Assembly (NCBI GenBank): GCA_025964635.1
Contig: JAOPYP010000477.1
Span: 1 to 8,201, forward strand
From: Actinomycetes bacterium
Lineage (GTDB): Bacteria; Actinomycetota; Actinomycetes; Streptosporangiales; Streptosporangiaceae
Direction of reading: 5' to 3'
DNA length: 8,201 nt
Position 1 is the first letter of the stretch. Each line of letters opens with the position of its first letter. Positions 5,121-8,201 of the stretch are shown piece by piece. The position numbers and the translations under genes were made by a program. The notes below the pieces were generated by a model. It saw nothing but the letters and a program-made list of their open reading frames with translations, was not told the DNA's origin and ran no database searches.

Positions 5121-5792
5121 ATGACCTGTGTTCTGCTCGCTGAGGATGACACGTCCATCTCGGAGCCACTCGCCCGGGCGCTGCGCCGTGAGGGGTACGA
5201 CGTCGACGTGTCGTCGGACGGCCCGGGGACGCTGGAAGCGGCCCAGGCCGGGGGGATCGACCTGATCGTGCTCGACATCGGGCTGCCCCGGCTGGACGGG
5301 CTGGAGGTGTGCCGGCGGCTCCGGTCCGACGGGCAGACCGTGCCGGTGCTGATCCTCACCGCCCGGGCGGACGAGGTCGACACCGTGATCGGCCTCGACG
5401 CGGGGGCCGATGACTACGTGACGAAGCCGTTCCGGCTGGCCGAGCTGCTGGCCCGGGTCCGGGCCCTGCTCCGCCGCGGCACCCCGGAGACCAACATCGT
5501 GCAGGGCGTCCGGGTCGATGGGGATGCCCGGCGGGCCTGGATCGGCGACACGGAGCTCGAGCTCACCACGAAAGAGTTCGACCTGCTGAGCGTCCTGGTG
5601 AGCGACGCGGGGAAGGTGGTCACCCGTGAGCAGATCATGCGGGAGGTCTGGGACAGCAAGTGGTGGGGATCCACCAAGACGCTGGACATGCACATCTCAT
5701 GGCTGCGCCGCAAGCTGGGCGACGACGCACACAACCCTCGCTACATCACCACGGTCCGCGGCGTGGGCTTCCGCTTCGAGCGAGGGGACTGA
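5121..5792 (+). CDS. two-component response regulator, OmpR/PhoB family
   Basis: Cytoplasmic transcription factor of 223 residues, the usual length. Receiver domain (about 2-118): acidic pocket E8-D9-D10, phosphoacceptor D52 in IVLDIGLP, T80 in LILTARADE, K102 in VTKPF. All conserved positions are intact, so it should be phosphorylated by its partner kinase. The winged-helix effector domain (about 128-221) has ELTTKEFDLLSVLV, the recognition-helix region STKTLDMHISWLRRKLGDD and the closing TTVRGVGFRFE wing. The ATG at 5121 is set by the -10 box directly upstream. The kinase gene follows after 26 bases. I cannot assign a named system; the target genes are unknown, although its own promoter and the neighbouring permease are natural candidates. 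Confidence 0.95.
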   Translation: MTCVLLAEDDTSISEPLARALRREGYDVDVSSDGPGTLEAAQAGGIDLIVLDIGLPRLDGLEVCRRLRSDGQTVPVLILTARADEVDTVIGLDAGADDYVTKPFRLAELLARVRALLRRGTPETNIVQGVRVDGDARRAWIGDTELELTTKEFDLLSVLVSDAGKVVTREQIMREVWDSKWWGSTKTLDMHISWLRRKLGDDAHNPRYITTVRGVGFRFERGD

Positions 5793-5806
5793 CCCCCCTG
5801 CGGGGT
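5792..5806 (+). other. small hairpin between response regulator and kinase genes
   Basis: ACCCC (5792-5796) can pair with GGGGT (5802-5806) around CCTGC, starting at the last base of the regulator stop codon. It overlaps the G-rich stretch GGGGTGG (5802-5808), the only Shine-Dalgarno-like sequence before the kinase ATG at 5819. Pairing could lower kinase translation relative to the regulator. This is inference from position only. Confidence 0.3.
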
Positions 5807-5818
5807 GGTGACTGAGCC

Positions 5819-7102
5819 ATGCGCCGCCGCCTGCTCGTCTCCACGCTCGTGGTGGCCGTGACGGCTGTTCTGCTGCTGGGGCTCCCGCTGGCCTTCGTGT
5901 TCAGCCGGCTGGAGATCAGCGCCGCCAACCGGCAGGTGCAGCGGGACGCGACCACCGTGGCCAGGACGCTGCAGGACCGGGTGAACGCGGGGCTGCCCGC
6001 CGCGGTGAAAGAGGCGTCCGCCGCGGCCCGGTCCCTCCCGGACCGCTACATCAGCGTCCGCCAGGACGGGGTGAGCGAGTTCACCATCGGGGACCGCCCC
6101 GAGGTGAAAAGCGCCATCCTCCGGCAGGCGGTGACCAAGGACTTCCGGGTGACCGTGGCCGCTGACCCCTCGGTCGCGTACGGCAGGCTGACCGGCGCCC
6201 TGGCGCTGATCGGCGGGCTGGCCCTGGCGGCGGTGGCGGTGGCGGTGGGCCTGGCCATCCTGCAGGCGCGGCGTCTGACCCGGCCGCTGGAGGAACTCGC
6301 CAGCGCGGCCGACCGGCTCGGCCTGGGTGACGCGCGCCCGCTGGGCCGCCGGTACGGCGTGGCCGAACTGGACCGGCTGGCGGAGGGGCTGGACGGCTCG
6401 GCGCGGAGCATCACCGACCTGCTGTCCGCCGAACGCGACTTCGCCGCGGATGCCTCCCACCAGCTGCGGACGCCACTGACCGCGCTGTCGATGCGGCTGG
6501 AGGAGATGATCGCGGCGGCCGGGGACCCCGAGGTGGTCCGGGAAGAGGGCGCCGCGGCCCTGGCCCAGACCGAGCGGCTGACCGAGGTGGTCGGCCAGCT
6601 GCTGGGCCGGACCCGGCGGGCGGCCCGTGGCGTGCCGTCGCTGCTGGCCATCGACGACGTGATCGCCCAGCAGGTCGACGAGTGGGACCCGGCCTTCCGC
6701 CGGGCCAACCGGAAGCTGGAGGTGGCGGGGGAGAAGGGCCTGTCCGCCTACATCACGCCGGGCGCCCTAGCCCAGGTCATCGCCACCCTGCTCGACAACG
6801 CGCTGGTCCACGGGGCGGGCACGGTCACCATCCGCAGCTCGCGGACGCCCAAATCGGTCGTGGTCGAGGTCCGGGACGAAGGCAAGGGCGTCCCGCACGA
6901 GCTGGTCCCGCGCATCTTCGAGCGGAACGTCAGCGGCCGTCCCGGCGGCACCGGGCTGGGCCTGGCGCTGGCCCGCGACGTGGCCACCGCCGACGGGGCC
7001 AACGTGGTCCTGGTCCGGCCGCGGCCCGCCGTGTTCGCCGTATTCCTGCCCCGCGGCCTGCGCGGGGTGGATGACCCGCCGGTAGTGACGGGCCCCGCTT
7101 AG
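5819..7102 (+). CDS. two-component sensor histidine kinase
   Basis: Membrane histidine kinase of 427 residues, partner of the regulator gene 26 bases upstream. Domains in order: TM1 (about 5-28), a short extracytoplasmic sensor region of about 95 residues (30-122), TM2 (about 124-148), HAMP linker (about 149-203, RRLTRPLEELASAADRLG), HisKA with the H-box DFAADASHQLRTPLTAL and phospho-accepting H214, then HATPase_c with N-box LLDNALVHG (N327), G1 DEGKGV (353-358), F-box-like RIFERN and G2 GGTGLGLALARD. All catalytic boxes are present. The sensor region has no motif I recognise, so the stimulus is unknown. A C-terminal tail of about 17 residues rich in G, P and V follows the ATPase fold. The stop codon is 26 bases from the stop of the convergent permease gene. 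The start ATG has only a weak G-rich ribosome site. Confidence 0.95.
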   Translation: MRRRLLVSTLVVAVTAVLLLGLPLAFVFSRLEISAANRQVQRDATTVARTLQDRVNAGLPAAVKEASAAARSLPDRYISVRQDGVSEFTIGDRPEVKSAILRQAVTKDFRVTVAADPSVAYGRLTGALALIGGLALAAVAVAVGLAILQARRLTRPLEELASAADRLGLGDARPLGRRYGVAELDRLAEGLDGSARSITDLLSAERDFAADASHQLRTPLTALSMRLEEMIAAAGDPEVVREEGAAALAQTERLTEVVGQLLGRTRRAARGVPSLLAIDDVIAQQVDEWDPAFRRANRKLEVAGEKGLSAYITPGALAQVIATLLDNALVHGAGTVTIRSSRTPKSVVVEVRDEGKGVPHELVPRIFERNVSGRPGGTGLGLALARDVATADGANVVLVRPRPAVFAVFLPRGLRGVDDPPVVTGPA

Positions 7103-7116
7103 CCCAGGCGCGGGGT
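7092..7116. terminator. possible bidirectional terminator between convergent kinase and permease genes
   Basis: CCCCGC (7093-7098) and GCGGGG (7110-7115) are exact reverse complements around an 11-base loop, with a possible G-T closing pair at 7092/7116. The stem overlaps the end of the kinase gene and lies 13 bases from the permease stop codon. There is no T-tract on either strand, so this is a weak candidate, supported mainly by its place between two converging genes. Confidence 0.3.
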
Positions 7117-7128
7117 GGCCCGGCAGCG

Positions 7129-8201
7129 TCAGGTTGCGGAGGCCGGCACCGCCGCCGTGCGGCGGCGGTCGGTGATCGCGTGCCAGCCCAGGTAGATGAC
7201 CGCGGTGATGACGAACCCCGCCTCGAAGGTCAGATCGCCGACCGACGAGACGTGCTTGGGCACGATGCCGACGTACTCGGTCTGGTTCGAGAACAGGATG
7301 ATCGACACCACGACGCCGACCAGCATGGCCACCGGCCCGGCCCAGTTCGCGTACTTGGTGTCGAACAGGAGCGCCTCGATCCTCCGCGGATCCTGGCGGC
7401 GGCGCAGGAACTGGTCGCAGAACACCACGGCCAGCCACGGCGCGATCCAGTAGGCGATGACGAGCAGGAAGTTCTCGTACTTGGTGCCCGCGTCGTGCAG
7501 CCCGGTCAGCGCGACGATGAAGCCGATCACGCCGAAGACACCGGCGACGATGGCCCGGCGCAGCCTCAGCGGCAGCTTGATGCCCATCGCGGTGAACGAC
7601 AGCGCGCCGGAGTAGATGTTCAGCACGTTCGCGGCGATCGCGCCCAGCGCGATAGCCAGCAGGGTGAGGTCGGCCAGGGCGGTGGGCAGGTGGCCGGTGA
7701 ACGAGCCGGTGGGGTTGGTGACGGCGGCGACCCCGCTGACGGTGGCGGAGGCGGCGCCGGCGGCCTCGAGCAGGACGCAGGACACGAACACCCCGAGGCC
7801 GGACCACAGGGCGATGGCCTTCTTGCTGCTGTCCGGCGCGAAGTAGCGGGTGTAGTCGGATGCGTACGGGTTCCAGCCCACCGCGTAGCCGAACGCCGCC
7901 CCCAGCGTGAGCAGGAAGCCGCCGATCCCGCCGCCGTGCGACGGCGCGCCCGGGCTGGACTTGGCGAAGATCCAGCACACAGCGACCAGGAAGATGATGG
8001 CCAGGATGGGGAACGCGTACCGCTCGAACGCGTGCACCAGGTTGTACCCGAAGAACGCGATCACCAGCTGCACGGCCACGATGATGACCAGGCAGAGCGG
8101 CTTCGGCAGGTGGGTGAGCGTGTTCAGCGCGAACGTGCCGCTGACGCTGTTCACCGCGAACCAGCCGATGCCGGCGGTGATCGCGTTCAGCCCGGCCGGC
8201 A
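7129..8201 (-). CDS. NCS1 family purine/cytosine-type permease (N-terminus outside window)
   Basis: C-terminal 356 residues of an integral membrane transporter of the nucleobase:cation symporter-1 family. The frame stays open to the right edge; the residues before the in-frame GTG at 8152-8154 (GLNAITAGIGWFAVNSVSG) are typical family sequence, so the start is further out and roughly 80-130 residues are missing. Seen: GWFAVNSVSG, FFGYNLVHAFERYAFPIL and the diagnostic WNPYASDYTRYF loop (coded around 7840-7878), with about nine or ten hydrophobic segments. Members take up cytosine, purines, allantoin, hydantoins, thiamine or pyridoxine by proton or sodium symport; the substrate here cannot be told from the sequence. 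It is transcribed towards the histidine kinase, with a 26-base gap between stop codons, so it is not in that operon. Regulation by the neighbouring two-component pair is possible but unsupported by a visible site. Confidence 0.9.
   Translation of the reverse strand, partial: PAGLNAITAGIGWFAVNSVSGTFALNTLTHLPKPLCLVIIVAVQLVIAFFGYNLVHAFERYAFPILAIIFLVAVCWIFAKSSPGAPSHGGGIGGFLLTLGAAFGYAVGWNPYASDYTRYFAPDSSKKAIALWSGLGVFVSCVLLEAAGAASATVSGVAAVTNPTGSFTGHLPTALADLTLLAIALGAIAANVLNIYSGALSFTAMGIKLPLRLRRAIVAGVFGVIGFIVALTGLHDAGTKYENFLLVIAYWIAPWLAVVFCDQFLRRRQDPRRIEALLFDTKYANWAGPVAMLVGVVVSIILFSNQTEYVGIVPKHVSSVGDLTFEAGFVITAVIYLGWHAITDRRRTAAVPASAT

Noticed and set aside
6767..7978. 403-codon minus-strand frame covering the permease and the kinase 3' end
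   Set aside because: Wrong register relative to the permease; its translation is Arg/His-rich with no membrane segments.
1..8201. Mobile elements, CRISPR arrays, tRNA/rRNA genes, riboswitches or biosynthetic gene cluster core enzymes
   Set aside because: I looked for terminal repeats, spaced direct repeats, cloverleaf-like segments and known core enzymes and saw none. The composition is even across the window.

Overview
The window (G+C-rich throughout, strongly G/C at third codon positions, GTG starts, leaderless-type promoters) looks like chromosomal DNA of a high-GC actinobacterium (Actinomycetota, Streptomyces or Streptosporangiales-like). The family-level placement is inference. It holds eight genes, two of them cut by the window edges. 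There is no sign of transposons, phage, CRISPR, tRNA or rRNA. No gene-free stretch exceeds about 215 bases.

Layout. Positions 1-834 (+): 3' part of a biotin-protein ligase (birA). 862-1371 (+): small two-TM bacterial PH-domain protein. 1450-2238 (+): crotonase resembling methylglutaconyl-CoA hydratase (AUH type). 2285-3199 (+): HMG-CoA lyase family protein. 3415-5010 (+): biotin-dependent acyl-CoA carboxylase beta subunit whose signature stretches resemble methylcrotonyl-CoA carboxylase beta. 5121-5792 (+) and 5819-7102 (+): an OmpR-type response regulator and its histidine kinase. 7129-8201 (-): an NCS1 purine/cytosine-type permease that converges on the kinase gene and runs off the right edge.

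How the genes fit together. The hydratase, the lyase and the MCC-beta-like carboxylase match three consecutive steps of leucine breakdown: 3-methylcrotonyl-CoA to 3-methylglutaconyl-CoA to HMG-CoA to acetyl-CoA plus acetoacetate. BirA would biotinylate the carboxylase's partner alpha subunit, which is not in the window. The two-component pair and the permease form a separate convergent unit. Their signal and substrate cannot be read from the sequence.

Regulation. Three genes (hydratase, carboxylase, response regulator) have the same upstream arrangement: a TANNNT -10 hexamer, exactly six bases, then the start codon. This is the signature of leaderless actinobacterial transcripts. The lyase, which lies inside a transcription unit, has a clear GGAGG Shine-Dalgarno instead. 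Several inverted repeats sit in the intergenic regions. This is mostly a conventional metabolic and regulatory neighbourhood, and I see no convincing evidence of a wholly new system. The points worth a second look are the promoter architecture, the substrate-defining motifs of the carboxylase and lyase, and the operator-like dyads.
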